DNA of 64,000 bases, from assembly GCA_947501805.1 (NCBI GenBank), contig CANMXJ010000004.1, positions 186,001-250,000 of the forward strand. Direction: 5' to 3'. This document shows positions 32,337 through 40,217 of the stretch, one piece after another (position 1 is the first letter of the stretch; every line of letters starts with the position of its first letter). A model generated the notes under the pieces. The model did not search any database, was not told where the DNA came from, and saw only the letters and a program-made list of their open reading frames with translations. Origin of the DNA: an uncultured Sulfitobacter sp. (GTDB lineage: Bacteria; Pseudomonadota; Alphaproteobacteria; Rhodobacterales; Rhodobacteraceae). The translations under genes were made by a program, and so were the position numbers.

Positions 32337-32546
32337 CTTTTGGACGCTCCTGCCCGTTTCGTTGCGCAGGGTATACCAGATACAGAGTTAACAGCCAGTA
32401 TTAGATTTGCCGCACAATTTGACGCAATAAAGAGAAGGAAACGGTTTCTTTACCATGGTGAGACAAAGATCAGACCGATATAAGCGCGTTCACAGGTGCA
32501 GACGCGGATTCGGTGCGCTGCGTAGTTGAGACTGACGGGGGAAAAT

Positions 32547-33071
32547 ATGGCTGGCTCAGTAAACAAGGTAATCCTTATCGGCAATCTGGGCCGTGACCCG
32601 GAAGTGCGATCCTTCCAGAACGGCGGCAAAGTGTGCAACTTGCGCATCGCCACGTCCGAGACATGGAAAGACAAAAACACCGGTGAGCGGCGTGAAAAGA
32701 CAGAATGGCATTCCGTCGCAATCTTTCAGGAAGGGTTGGTGCGCATTGCCGAGCAGTACCTCAAGAAAGGCTCCAAGGTTTACATCGAAGGCCAGTTGCA
32801 GACCCGCAAATGGCAAGATCAGTCCGGTCAGGACAGATACTCCACCGAAGTTGTGCTTCAGGGCTACAATGGTACGCTGACCATGCTGGATGGCCGTGAT
32901 GGTGGCGGTTCTGGTGGTGGCGGATATGGCGGCGGTGGCGGCGCATCGTCCGGCGGTGATTACGGCGGCGGGTATGATAGTGGCCCACAGGGGGGCGGCT
33001 ATGGCAACGAGCCACAGGGCGGCGGTGGCGGCGGATCTTCGCGGGATCTGGACGACGAAATTCCGTTTTAA
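32547..33071 (+). CDS. ssb: Single-stranded DNA-binding protein
   Basis: A 174-residue protein: an OB fold at residues 1-~115 ([20 protein letters not shown], then TEWHSVAIF), a Gly-rich flexible linker, and the acidic C-terminal tip DLDDEIPF that recruits repair and replication partners. The ATG at 32547 follows GGGGGA. Its TAA shares one base with the ATG of the acetyltransferase gene (TAATG). In alphaproteobacteria ssb is often SOS-controlled, but I found no GTTC-N7-GTTC box upstream. Confidence 0.97.
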   Translation: MAGSVNKVILIGNLGRDPEVRSFQNGGKVCNLRIATSETWKDKNTGERREKTEWHSVAIFQEGLVRIAEQYLKKGSKVYIEGQLQTRKWQDQSGQDRYSTEVVLQGYNGTLTMLDGRDGGGSGGGGYGGGGGASSGGDYGGGYDSGPQGGGYGNEPQGGGGGGSSRDLDDEIPF

Positions 33072-33505
33072 TGGCAGATGTTTCGGCACGCAGGCTGACC
33101 CTGTCGGATGCTTCCGAAGCGTTGATACTCTATAACGAACTGACAGTGGGGCCGCCGGCACATAATCCGGCGGCTTTTTCAATGGTGCTGGATCATCCCG
33201 GCACACAGGTGTTGGGCGTGTTTTGTGAGCGTCGCCTTGCGTCGATGCTCACGCTGCATTTGCTGCCGAATGTTTTGTGGAACGCACGTCCCTACGGCGT
33301 CATCGAAAACGTGGTGACCCGTCGATCACATCAGCGCTTAGGATACGGGCGGATCGTCATGCAGGCCGCTATTGATGCCGCATGGGATGCAAACGCCTAC
33401 AAGATCATGCTGATGACGGGGCAAGGGCGGGGTGCCACAGGCTTCTACGAAACACTCGGTTTCACATCGAAAGACAAATTTGCAATGGTTTTGCGGCGCG
33501 CTTGA
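33071..33505 (+). CDS. GNAT-family acetyltransferase
   Basis: A 144-residue protein with the GNAT fold. The acetyl-CoA loop is RRSHQRLGYGRIVMQAAID, and a final GFYETLGF motif is present near residue 130. It overlaps the ssb stop by one base, so it is probably translated with ssb. The acceptor substrate is unknown. Length and motifs are normal for the small single-domain type. Confidence 0.88.
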   Translation: MADVSARRLTLSDASEALILYNELTVGPPAHNPAAFSMVLDHPGTQVLGVFCERRLASMLTLHLLPNVLWNARPYGVIENVVTRRSHQRLGYGRIVMQAAIDAAWDANAYKIMLMTGQGRGATGFYETLGFTSKDKFAMVLRRA

Positions 33506-34618
33506 TTATCTGTCGCGCAATGCATCAGACAGAACGCCCAGTACAACATCGCTTGGCACGTCCGAACTGACAAACGCCTGCCCGATCCCGCGTGCCAGAA
33601 TGAAACGCAGCTGACCGTCAACGACCTTTTTGTCCTGACCCATCAATGTGAGCAACCCGGCCGCATCCGGCAAATCACCTTCGATATCCGATAGATCCGT
33701 CTTCATCCCCATAGTCCGCAAATGCGCCCGCACCCGGCTGGGTTCTTCCTGAGCGCAAAGCCCAAGACGCGCAGACAGTTCGAACGCGAGCGCACATCCG
33801 ATCGCAACGCCTTCGCCGTGTAACAGGCGGTCCGAATAGCCGGTTGCCGTTTCAAGCGCATGACCGAAGGTGTGGCCAAGGTTCAAAAGCGCACGATCCC
33901 CCTGCTCCGTCTCGTCGCGAACAACAATGTCGGCTTTCATCTGAACGGAGCGGCGCACCGCCTCGATCCGCGTGGTCATATCACCGGCGGCCAGTGCCGG
34001 CCCCTGCGTTTCCAGCCATTCAAAGAAATCCGAATCGCCCAAAAGGCCGTATTTTACGACCTCACCGTAGCCCGCCAGAAAATCACGTGGTTCCAGTGTG
34101 CCAAGCACCGCCGTATCGGCCAACACCAGTGAGGGTTGATGAAACGCACCGATCAGGTTTTTGCCCTGTCGTGCGTTGATACCGGTCTTGCCCCCAACCG
34201 AGCTGTCCACCTGCGCAAGCAGTGATGTTGGTATTTGCACAAACCGGACGCCGCGCCGCAGGATTGCAGCGGCAAAGCCGACCAGATCGCCAATCACGCC
34301 GCCGCCAAAGGCGACCACCACATCACGCCGCTCGACCTGTTGATCCAGCAACCAATCCACGCAACGCTCAAGCTGCTCCCAGCATTTTGTTGCCTCACCT
34401 GCAGGCAAATACAGTGCCTGCATGGCGATGCCCGCCGCACTCAAGCCCTGCTCCAGTGTAGCCAGATGCAGCGCACCCACTGTTTCATCCGTGATCACTG
34501 CCACCTTTGGCCGCGACACTAGCGGGGAGACATGGGTGCCTGCCTGCGCCAGCAGATTGGGACCGATCCGCACGTCGTAGGCGCGCCCCGGCAGGTCAAC
34601 ATGTACGGTCTCAAGCAT
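33506..34618 (-). CDS. aroB: 3-dehydroquinate synthase
   Basis: A 370-residue enzyme with NAD-binding and metal-binding segments: GGGVIGDLVGFAAA, FVQIPTSLLAQVDSSVGGKTG, and the metal ligand segment LNLGHTFGHALE. It cyclises DAHP to 3-dehydroquinate in the shikimate pathway. The ATG at 34618 overlaps the end of aroK by eight bases (ATGCTTGA), and homologues start here; the frame is open to 34660 but inside aroK. It converges on the GNAT gene with no spacing. Confidence 0.96.
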   Translation of the reverse strand: MLETVHVDLPGRAYDVRIGPNLLAQAGTHVSPLVSRPKVAVITDETVGALHLATLEQGLSAAGIAMQALYLPAGEATKCWEQLERCVDWLLDQQVERRDVVVAFGGGVIGDLVGFAAAILRRGVRFVQIPTSLLAQVDSSVGGKTGINARQGKNLIGAFHQPSLVLADTAVLGTLEPRDFLAGYGEVVKYGLLGDSDFFEWLETQGPALAAGDMTTRIEAVRRSVQMKADIVVRDETEQGDRALLNLGHTFGHALETATGYSDRLLHGEGVAIGCALAFELSARLGLCAQEEPSRVRAHLRTMGMKTDLSDIEGDLPDAAGLLTLMGQDKKVVDGQLRFILARGIGQAFVSSDVPSDVVLGVLSDALRDR

Positions 34619-35207
34619 TGATCGGCTCCAACACATCCTTGCGTTCCGCCAATGCGGCAATCACCCGCGCCGCCATCGCATCAATGCTAAGCGCAGGTTC
34701 GCAAGTAACTGAAAGGTCCGCTCTTTGATAAAGCGGAACGCGTGCTTCGTATAAGGCTGTTAGCGTTGCTTTGGGATCAGAGGTTCGCAGCAAGGGCCGC
34801 GTGTCTTTGTGTTTCACACGGTTCCACAGCAATTCCAGATCCGCGTTCAACCAGACCGACACACCATGTTCGGATATCATGCGGCGGTTGGTTTCGGCCA
34901 GAAATGCGCCCCCACCGGTTGATAGGATGCCGTGCACGGTCCTCAGAAGGCGTCCGATTACCTCGGTTTCACGTTTTCGAAAGAATGCTTCGCCGTCGCG
35001 TTCAAATATCTCCGGTACGCTGAGGTTGGCCGCCGCTTCGATTTCGGCGTCACTGTCCAGAAACGGAACGCCCAGACGCGCCGCGACTGCGCGCCCCACC
35101 GCAGTTTTGCCCGCGCCCATCATACCAACCATCACAACCGTCTTTTTCAACTGGTAGCGTGGGGGTAATGTACCATCATCGGCCATGCTTTGCTCAATTT
35201 CGCTCAT
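34611..35207 (-). CDS. aroK: Shikimate kinase
   Basis: About 198 residues, with Walker A GMMGAGKTAVG, the shikimate-binding DSDAEIE, and FFRKRETEV and STGGGAF. It phosphorylates shikimate. It is coupled to aroB by an eight-base overlap, the common aroK-aroB order. I start at the ATG at 35207 (MSEIEQS); an in-frame ATG at 35186 is also possible. The divergent gene at 35289 leaves an 81-base shared promoter region. Confidence 0.95.
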   Translation of the reverse strand: MSEIEQSMADDGTLPPRYQLKKTVVMVGMMGAGKTAVGRAVAARLGVPFLDSDAEIEAAANLSVPEIFERDGEAFFRKRETEVIGRLLRTVHGILSTGGGAFLAETNRRMISEHGVSVWLNADLELLWNRVKHKDTRPLLRTSDPKATLTALYEARVPLYQRADLSVTCEPALSIDAMAARVIAALAERKDVLEPINA

Positions 35208-35288
35208 TCTTACGTGAATGACGTGATCTTGCCGAAAAGGCCATATATAGATTGCATAACAAAACCACAAAAATAATGGGCAGACGTC

Positions 35289-35438
35289 ATGGGCAAACTT
35301 ATCAAGCTACTGATTTTCCTAACTATAATGGGGTTTATTGCGCTTGTCGGCTATGCTTATGTCGGGCCGTTTTTCGGGGCTGATTTTGCACCCGCACAGG
35401 TGGAAATCCGTCAACCGATCACCTTGGGAGCTGACTAA
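35289..35438 (+). CDS. Small 49-residue membrane or exported protein
   Basis: The plus strand encodes 49 residues: MGKLIKLLIFL followed by a hydrophobic helix (TIMGFIALVGYAYVGPFFG) and a short acidic tail ending PITLGAD. Its TAA is immediately followed by the GTG start of the next gene with no intervening base, so the two are very likely cotranslated. It is divergent from aroK. I recognise it as the kind of conserved small membrane protein seen at this place in roseobacters, but know no function. Confidence 0.72.
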   Translation: MGKLIKLLIFLTIMGFIALVGYAYVGPFFGADFAPAQVEIRQPITLGAD

Positions 35439-36995
35439 GTGCGTTCTTGCGGCCCGACGTTGCGCTGCAGGTTGAGTGCGACGGCGCTGATCTGCACATG
35501 CCTCGGGTTTCCTGTATTTGCAGAAAGCCACAAACCGCTTTCGGTGATCGACTGGCTTGGCACACAGTCCCAGCAAGCCCCGATTACATCTGTTGCGCTT
35601 CCAAAAGACGATGAACCAGCGGTTACAAACAACGCGCTTACGCCCAAGGTCAACGTCCAGCCTTTAGGTCAGGGCGGGCCGCGCGAGATCGGTCTTGTGC
35701 CCACTGCCCTTACAGGCTTGCCCGTTGATCTCTGGGCGGGAAGTGACATCGGTACGCTTGAAAAGCTCATCGCAGGCATGCCGGATCTTCACCTGCCCGC
35801 CGCGCAATCCCTTCTTTACACGGTGCTACTGGCCGAAGCGCAGGCACCCGGAAAAGATGTGGCTGCCGGTGATGCACTTGCTCTGGCGCGTGTGGAACAC
35901 CTGATGCAGCGCGGCGCCCTTGATCCGGCCTTGTCCCTGATTGAACAGGCCGGCGTCACAACATCATCAGCCCATTTTGATCTCTGGATGCGGATCAGCT
36001 TGTTGTCCGGTACTGAGGACCGCGCTTGTGATCTGCTGGCAACTGCAGCGCACCTGAGCACGGATTACGGCACCCGTATTTTCTGTGACGCCCGCGCGCA
36101 GCGTTGGGAAGATGCCGCTTTAACGCTTGGATCCGCAAAGGCGCTCGGATTGCTTCCCGAGGGAAAACTGGCATTGCTGGAACGTTTCCTTGAGCCAGAA
36201 GCGTTTGAGGGTCTGCCCCCGCTGGCCTTGCCGCGCAAAATGGATCCGCTCAGTTTCCGTCTCTTCGAGAGCATTGGTGAACCCGTTCCGACCGGTAATC
36301 TGCCCCGCGCTTATGCGGTTGCTGATTTGCGCGATATTTCAGGATGGAAATCACAGCTTGACGCAGCCGAGCGGCTGACCCGCGCAGGGGCCCTTCCCGA
36401 CAATCGCCTGTTGGGGCTTTATTCAGAACGCAAAGCGGCCGCTTCGGGTGGTGTTTGGGACCGCGTGGCGGCGCTCAAGCGCTTCGAAACCGCGCTGGAG
36501 ACGGGCAATACCGAAGCCATCAGCAAAACCCTACCTGTGGTCTGGCGCGCGATGGGAACGGCGGGCCTGCAAGTCTCTTTTGCTACACTGTTTGCAGAGC
36601 AGATCGTCACCCTGTCCCTTGAAGGAAAGGCCGCCGAGACGGCGGTAGAGGTTCTCTTGCTGTCACCCAAGTATGAAACAGCAGTCGCCGCATCAGACAC
36701 CTCAACCCTTGCAAGCCAGATTGCACGCGGACAAGTACAACCGGGGCGCCCCGCCGATATCATTCAAGGGGCCATATTCGACGCTTTTGATACTGCCTCG
36801 CCGCGCGCGGATCTGGTTGCGATGGTCAAGCAGGAGCGTTTGGGTGAAAGCATTCTGCATTTGCTGACCATGCTTCACAACGGTGCACGCGGCAACGACA
36901 AGGCGTTGACAGATGCGCTTGCAACCTTACGTGTCCTTGGGTTGGAGGACACGGCGCGGCGTGCCGCTTTGCAAATCCTGATGCTGGAGTCCTGA
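35439..36995 (+). CDS. Large exported protein of unknown function
   Basis: A 518-residue protein starting with GTG at 35439, directly after the previous stop codon. A signal peptide is visible (RLSATALICTCLGFPVFA, cleavage near residue 29). The rest is Ala/Leu-rich and largely helical, reminiscent of repeat-type alpha-helical scaffolds, without catalytic motifs I recognise. The gene is followed by xerD, whose ATG is two bases after its stop. Its place in a small-membrane-protein / exported-protein / recombinase operon does not suggest a specific role. Confidence 0.8.
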   Translation: MRSCGPTLRCRLSATALICTCLGFPVFAESHKPLSVIDWLGTQSQQAPITSVALPKDDEPAVTNNALTPKVNVQPLGQGGPREIGLVPTALTGLPVDLWAGSDIGTLEKLIAGMPDLHLPAAQSLLYTVLLAEAQAPGKDVAAGDALALARVEHLMQRGALDPALSLIEQAGVTTSSAHFDLWMRISLLSGTEDRACDLLATAAHLSTDYGTRIFCDARAQRWEDAALTLGSAKALGLLPEGKLALLERFLEPEAFEGLPPLALPRKMDPLSFRLFESIGEPVPTGNLPRAYAVADLRDISGWKSQLDAAERLTRAGALPDNRLLGLYSERKAAASGGVWDRVAALKRFETALETGNTEAISKTLPVVWRAMGTAGLQVSFATLFAEQIVTLSLEGKAAETAVEVLLLSPKYETAVAASDTSTLASQIARGQVQPGRPADIIQGAIFDAFDTASPRADLVAMVKQERLGESILHLLTMLHNGARGNDKALTDALATLRVLGLEDTARRAALQILMLES

Positions 36996-36997
36996 CG

Positions 36998-37972
36998 ATG
37001 CAAACCGAGACATTTCATTGGATTTCGACGTTTCTTGAGGCCCAGTCCGCCGAACTGGGTGCTGCGACCAACACGCAGTTGGCGTATGGTCGTGACCTAA
37101 AGGATTTTGACGCCTACCTCGCCCGACAGAAACACGATTTCACCACTGTTACCCGTGCCGAAGTCGAGGCTTATCTGGTTTATTGTGACGCACAGGGTTT
37201 GGCGAAATCTACCCGCGCGCGGCGCCTGTCGGCGATCAAACAACTCTATCGTTTCGCATTCGAGGAAGGCTTGCGCAGTGAAAATCCCGCAATCCAGATA
37301 TCGGGACCCGGTCAGGACAAACGCCTACCCAAAATCCTCTCGGTAGAGGAAGTTGACCGCCTTCTGGAGGCCGCACGTGCGTCGGGGCGCAACTTGTCTG
37401 ACCAAACGCGCAACACCTGCCTGATGGAATTGCTCTATGCCACGGGGATGCGGGTCAGTGAATTGGTCAGCCTGCCGATTGCGGCCACGCGGGGCGATCC
37501 ACGCTTGCTGCTGATTATGGGCAAAGGCGGCAAGGAACGCATGGTGCCATTGTCCCCGCCGGCCCGCGAGGCTCTTACCGAATGGCTGGCCATACGGGAT
37601 GCGCAGGACGAAGCTGACCGGCTCAAGAAAAAACCGCTTTCGCGGTTCCTGTTCCCGTCCCGGGGTGTGTCTGGCCATCTGACACGGCACCGGTTTTATC
37701 TTTTGATCAAGGAATTTGCAGTCGCGGGCGGTGTGACACCTTCCAAAGTCACGCCTCACACCCTGCGCCACGCCTTTGCAACGCATTTGCTGGCAAACGG
37801 CGCTGATTTAAGGGCGATCCAGACTATGTTGGGGCATGCGGATGTCGCCACAACAGAGATTTACACACATGTACTCGAAGAACGTCTGTCAGAACTGGTG
37901 TTGGAACGTCACCCGCTGGCCAATGAGGGTACGCGCAAATCTGGTGGCAAGATGTCTTCTGAGGGCCAGTAA
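36998..37972 (+). CDS. xerD: Site-specific tyrosine recombinase XerD
   Basis: A 324-residue recombinase with an N-terminal SAM-like core-binding domain (residues ~5-95) and a catalytic domain carrying the full set of active residues: Arg152 (TGMRVSEL), Lys176 (GKGGKE), His254 and Arg257 (HTLRHAFATHLL), His280 (LGHAD), and nucleophile Tyr289 (EIYTHV). Xer recombinases resolve chromosome dimers at dif. The XerD rather than XerC label is from overall resemblance, and is less sure than the family. It is in a housekeeping setting, so not a mobile-element integrase. Its 3' end overlaps the opposite-strand phosphoesterase by 64 bases. Confidence 0.9.
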   Translation: MQTETFHWISTFLEAQSAELGAATNTQLAYGRDLKDFDAYLARQKHDFTTVTRAEVEAYLVYCDAQGLAKSTRARRLSAIKQLYRFAFEEGLRSENPAIQISGPGQDKRLPKILSVEEVDRLLEAARASGRNLSDQTRNTCLMELLYATGMRVSELVSLPIAATRGDPRLLLIMGKGGKERMVPLSPPAREALTEWLAIRDAQDEADRLKKKPLSRFLFPSRGVSGHLTRHRFYLLIKEFAVAGGVTPSKVTPHTLRHAFATHLLANGADLRAIQTMLGHADVATTEIYTHVLEERLSELVLERHPLANEGTRKSGGKMSSEGQ

Positions 37973-38727
37973 CCGCTAAGCAGCCCGATCCTGTATCCTT
38001 CGGGCAGTCCATTTCGTTGCATATCCGCCGCCGCTGCCGCTGCATCATAGCTTAGCCGCCTGATCTGAACCTCGCCGCCGTCAAGGAGTGCATAGCGTGT
38101 CTGCTGTCTTCCGTCATGCGGCGGCATCCCGATGACCCCTGCGTTGATCCAGTTGCCATGTCGCGTCGCCTTGATAAAAGGCAAACCGCAATGGCCAGCA
38201 ATGATATGATCAACAGGGCCGATGGCATCTTGCACCGCCTCCCATTCCTCTTCAAAAACCTGGGCACCGGAAACGGGCCAGATAAACCGCGCCACATCCT
38301 GCACCCCGCCATGCACCACGGCATAGCGCGCCCCCTGGTGTCTAAAACTTAGAATGTCGGGTAGTCCTGCCATCCACGCCTTGTCCGTTGCCGACACCAT
38401 ACGACTGGCAAAACCGTACCAGCCAACACTGGCCACATCGCAGACGGACCCTGCCTCGAAACCGCAGCCACATTCCTGTGCGTCGCGTCCCAACTGAATC
38501 TCGCAATTGCCACTTACAACCGCACAGCCAAGCGCACGGATGCCTGCCACGGTCTCTATGGGGGCAGCGCAATATGCAACAATATCACCAGTGCAAATCA
38601 TATGATCCGCTGAGATACCGTTTGTTCGCGCCACCTCCATGAGGGCTGCCAATGCCTGCACATTGGAATAAGGCCCGCCAAACTGCAGAACCGGCCCGTC
38701 CATCTGCCCCAAATCGCTGTGTTTCAT
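37909..38727 (-). CDS. Metallophosphoesterase-like protein with altered metal motifs
   Basis: About 272 residues, similar to the YfcE/MJ0936 type of phosphoesterase: GDIVAYCAAP (like GDxVxYG), GNCE where most members have GNHE, YAVVHGG near residue 140, and IIAGHCGLPF (like GHTH). The first metal motif DxH, normally near the N-terminus, reads FGGPYSN, so both ligands appear replaced. I recall similar sequences in other roseobacters, so this may be a conserved variant rather than damage. Catalysis is uncertain. The start at 38727 is a choice between close ATGs (38745, 38703). Confidence 0.8.
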   Translation of the reverse strand: MKHSDLGQMDGPVLQFGGPYSNVQALAALMEVARTNGISADHMICTGDIVAYCAAPIETVAGIRALGCAVVSGNCEIQLGRDAQECGCGFEAGSVCDVASVGWYGFASRMVSATDKAWMAGLPDILSFRHQGARYAVVHGGVQDVARFIWPVSGAQVFEEEWEAVQDAIGPVDHIIAGHCGLPFIKATRHGNWINAGVIGMPPHDGRQQTRYALLDGGEVQIRRLSYDAAAAAADMQRNGLPEGYRIGLLSGYWPSEDILPPDLRVPSLASG

Positions 38728-38825
38728 GTCACGCTTTTTGTCCACATGTTGTGCGCACCCTTGAACGCAAGCCCGCGCGGCCCCATAACCAACTCAACGT
38801 TATTATCACATGGACACAAGACTTA

Positions 38826-40148
38826 ATGGAACCCTCCTCCGCGCTGCCCGCTGCTGCTTTGATCGACGGCGCATTCTGGTTCAACGCGATCATCATTTTG
38901 CTTCTGCTGGTATTGTCGGGCTTTTTCTCGGGCTCTGAAACAGCGCTGACAGCAGCCTCTCGTGGCAAGTTGCGCAGTCAGGCTGACAAGGGGTCACGCG
39001 GAGCCGAGCGCGCATTGCACATTACCGAAGATAATGAACGACTTATCGGGTCGGTTCTTCTGGGCAACAACCTTGTGAACATTCTGGCGACCTCGCTTGC
39101 GACAACTCTGTTTTTGCGGCTGTTCGGGGAAAACGGCGTGGCCGTTGCAACGCTGGTCATGACATTGTTGGTGCTGGTCTTTGCCGAAGTGCTGCCCAAA
39201 ACCTATGCCATAACAAATTCCGAACGCGCCGCGGCACTGGTCTCGCGCCCGATCAGCATTGTAGTGACGGTCTTTGCACCTGTTGTCGCCGCGGTGCGTA
39301 TTCTGGTGCGCGGCATCCTGCGCATTCTGGGCGTTGCTGTGGACCCGGACAGCAATATTCTTGCTGTACGCGAAGAAATCGCCGGCGCCCTGCAACTGGG
39401 CCATTCCGAAGGCGTTGTCGAAAAAGAAGACCGTGACCGTATCCTTGGCGCGCTTGATCTGCGCGAACGGGTGGTTGAAGAAATCATGCTCCATCGCTCC
39501 GGCATCGAAATGATCAACGCTGACAGCGATCCTGCGGACATTCTGGACCAGTGCCTGCAATCCAACCACACACGCCTGCCTGTTTACCGCGACGATCCCG
39601 AGAACATTATCGGAGTGATCCACGCAAAGGATCTTTTACGGGCCATGTACAAGCTTATCGGAGGGCCGGACGGGGATGCGGTGGCCCTCAAGAAGTTTGA
39701 CGTGGCAAGCGTGGCCATGACCCCCTACTTCGTGCCGGAAACCTCGACACTTGATGAACAAATGCGCCAGTTCCTGCGCCGCCGCACGCATTTTGCGCTG
39801 GTGGTCGATGAATACGGCTCTTTGCAAGGCCTCATCACGCTGGAAGACATCCTTGAGGAAATCGTCGGCGAGATCACGGATGAATTTGATCCCGACGCTG
39901 ATCACCCGCTTGCGCCATCCGAGGACGGACATTTCTTTGTCGACGGAGCCATGACAATCCGCGACCTCAACCGTGCAACAGACTGGTCCTTGCCGGATGA
40001 TGAGGCGAACACGGTTGCAGGTCTGGTGATCCACGAAGCCCAGATGATCCCGACCCCGGGTCAGGTCTTCAGCTTCCATGGCTTCCGCTTTGAGGTCACA
40101 TCGCGCGACGGCAACCGCATCACGCAGCTGAAGATACGCCCCCTGTAG
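38826..40148 (+). CDS. CNNM/CorB-type membrane protein with CBS pair (HlyC/CorC family)
   Basis: About 440 residues starting at the ATG at 38826. A DUF21 (CNNM) membrane domain with SGFFSGSETALTAASRG and FAEVLPKTYA is followed by two CBS domains (about residues 205-330) and a C-terminal CorC_HlyC transporter-associated domain (VDGAMTIRDLNR). Family members take part in magnesium/cobalt efflux. The frame is open upstream to 38652, but that part overlaps the divergent phosphoesterase and lacks a start signal. A short repeat follows the stop. Confidence 0.9.
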   Translation: MEPSSALPAAALIDGAFWFNAIIILLLLVLSGFFSGSETALTAASRGKLRSQADKGSRGAERALHITEDNERLIGSVLLGNNLVNILATSLATTLFLRLFGENGVAVATLVMTLLVLVFAEVLPKTYAITNSERAAALVSRPISIVVTVFAPVVAAVRILVRGILRILGVAVDPDSNILAVREEIAGALQLGHSEGVVEKEDRDRILGALDLRERVVEEIMLHRSGIEMINADSDPADILDQCLQSNHTRLPVYRDDPENIIGVIHAKDLLRAMYKLIGGPDGDAVALKKFDVASVAMTPYFVPETSTLDEQMRQFLRRRTHFALVVDEYGSLQGLITLEDILEEIVGEITDEFDPDADHPLAPSEDGHFFVDGAMTIRDLNRATDWSLPDDEANTVAGLVIHEAQMIPTPGQVFSFHGFRFEVTSRDGNRITQLKIRPL

Positions 40149-40161
40149 CCCGCTGCGCATC

Positions 40162-40187
40162 GCTCCTCTTTTTGGCCTTAAATATCG
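40162..40187. repeat. Intergenic repeat element, copy B
   Basis: The 26 bases match 11011-11036 at 23 positions and share CTCTTTTTGGCC. This copy lacks the hairpin half. It begins 13 bases after the CorB-type gene's stop, in a gap between convergent genes, the same setting as copy A. Confidence 0.5.
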
Positions 40188-40217
40188 TCCGCACTCTAGG
40201 CGACCACCGCCCGTTTC

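Noticed and set aside
32337..32546. LexA box upstream of ssb
   Set aside because: I looked for GTTC-N7-GTTC because ssb is often SOS-controlled, but only isolated GTTC sites are present.
36998..37972. XerD-type gene as a phage or island integrase
   Set aside because: It lies in a housekeeping neighbourhood, not beside a tRNA, and has typical Xer length and motifs.
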